Shown here: piece by piece, positions 39,274 to 39,971 of the stretch
Layout of the letters: each line of letters starts with the position of its first letter
How positions within the stretch are numbered: the first letter of the stretch is position 1
Assembly: GCA_949287365.1 (NCBI GenBank)
Contig: CASEGC010000046.1
Location: forward strand, 1-39,971
Reading direction: 5' to 3'
DNA length: 39,971 nucleotides
Origin: an uncultured Parabacteroides sp.
GTDB taxonomy: Bacteria; Bacteroidota; Bacteroidia; Bacteroidales; Tannerellaceae
Translations under genes and position numbers: made by a program
Notes under the pieces: model-generated
Database searches by the model: none
The model's input: the letters and a program-made list of their open reading frames with translations, nothing else
Told to the model about the DNA's origin: nothing

Positions 39274-39971
39274 ATGATAAACAAATATCTATTAAAAGCG
39301 TTCGTGGGAATTTGTGTTCTCGCGTCTTGCGACAACAACGAGGGACCGGGGATGCCGGAGATTCCGGAGGAGAAGACGCAATCGTTTACCCTGCGTGTGG
39401 AGAGCGTGGGCGAGGCTTCCTATCCGGTAGGGACGCGCGCCATCGCGGGGCGGCCGCTGTTCAGCACCGCCTCGAAGCAAGCGATTGACTGGGTAGAGTT
39501 TCTGATTATGAAGTATGGCTCTCCAGCCGAGGTCGTTTACCGCGGACGCATCGACCGTTGGAGCGATACGGACAACCAGACGAGCGCGACCTATACGGAT
39601 GGCATCGACCTTGGGCGGCAGGCGGAGATCGTATTGAAAGGCGACGACCTGCTGGAGGAGGGAGAGACCTATTGGGTGTATGGCGTGGGCTATCATACGG
39701 ATTCCTACGGTGGCTACGAGCCGTTTCCCGGCGTGAAGGTAGGCGACTCGTTCGCGCGGACGGAGTCGGTGACCGTGCCCAGCGACGAGGCGGCGGACGA
39801 GATATTCGCCGGCGCGGAGCTGCTGCACGTGGTGGACGGAAAGATTATGACCGCTCCGGACTCCTATTCCGAGCTGACAGACGGCACGGTAATTTTGCGT
39901 CGGCAGGTGGGCGGTACGTTCGGCTACTTCACCCATATCCCGACCACGGTGACAAAGGATGGGGTAAATCG
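39274..39971 (+). CDS. FimB/Mfa2-like fimbrial lipoprotein, N-terminal part (runs off window)
   Basis: An open frame from the ATG at 39274 (preceded by gggaaggag, a good ribosome site) continues to the window end, giving 232 residues. The signal peptide ends VLASC (Cys19, then DNNEGPG). The mature region has fimbrillin-like strands: QSFTLRVESVGE, VEFLIMKYGSPAEVVYRG, GETYWVYGVGYHTDSY and VILRRQVGGTFGYFTHIPTTV, the latter close to LLKRQVAGVLGYFSRIP in the Mfa1-like protein. It continues the same operon-like series. GC content rises again, as in the DUF3868/FimB part of the locus. The C-terminus is not visible, so tip, anchor or stalk role cannot be told. Confidence 0.8.
   Translation, partial: MINKYLLKAFVGICVLASCDNNEGPGMPEIPEEKTQSFTLRVESVGEASYPVGTRAIAGRPLFSTASKQAIDWVEFLIMKYGSPAEVVYRGRIDRWSDTDNQTSATYTDGIDLGRQAEIVLKGDDLLEEGETYWVYGVGYHTDSYGGYEPFPGVKVGDSFARTESVTVPSDEAADEIFAGAELLHVVDGKIMTAPDSYSELTDGTVILRRQVGGTFGYFTHIPTTVTKDGVN

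Overview
The window looks like chromosome of a gut Bacteroidales bacterium, most likely Parabacteroides (P. distasonis-like). The grounds are two SusC-type TonB receptors with STN domains and FecR/ECF-sigma partners, a SusD lipoprotein, the type IX secretion regulator PorX, type V (FimA/Mfa1-family) pilus genes, DUF3575/DUF3868 proteins, a Bacteroidetes tyrosine recombinase, and promoters of the Bacteroidetes TAnnTTTG form. No rRNA, tRNA or CRISPR was seen.

Region 1 (1-2666, minus strand) reads right to left as ECF sigma factor, CrcB fluoride channel, FecR-type anti-sigma, then the N-terminus of a SusC-like receptor that runs off the left edge. CrcB sits inside what is normally an adjacent sigma/anti-sigma pair. 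Region 2 (2821-13413, plus strand) is a second trans-envelope-regulated uptake operon: FecR anti-sigma, SusC with STN domain, SusD, a Tat-type creatininase-family hydrolase and a GH2 lipoprotein related to exo-beta-D-glucosaminidases. A hairpin terminator follows, and then an ECF sigma gene that is the likely partner of the FecR at the other end of the operon.

Region 3 (13542-18420) holds a DUF6057 membrane protein, a TolB-like beta-propeller lipoprotein carrying a CxxCH motif, and PorX (response regulator fused to a PglZ phosphatase domain).

Region 4 (18531-39971, plus strand) is a type V pilus locus. A tyrosine recombinase is followed by a 618-bp non-coding stretch with a 21-bp tandem repeat, a canonical promoter and an elaborate inverted-repeat leader. 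Then come an AraC-type regulator, a DUF3575 outer-membrane protein, a DUF3868/OmpA-like lipoprotein, a FimB/Mfa2-type anchor and an Mfa1-type major subunit, followed by a terminator. Beyond it lie two large lipoproteins with C-terminal lectin-like domains, two further fimbrillin-like lipoproteins, a 1535-residue four-repeat surface protein whose C-terminus resembles a T9SS sorting domain, and two more FimB-like lipoproteins, the last cut by the window edge.

The most interesting non-coding signal is the leader upstream of the AraC gene (19836-20111). A 17-bp perfect inverted repeat lies 133 bp apart, close to the recombinase gene, with local hairpins and an interleaved second inverted repeat. 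It could be a phase-variable inverton or a switching RNA leader controlling pilus expression. The most interesting protein-level signal is that the anchor and the stalk subunit end in nearly the same short strand after a Pro/Asp-rich linker, while the candidate tip proteins do not, which fits donor-strand assembly.
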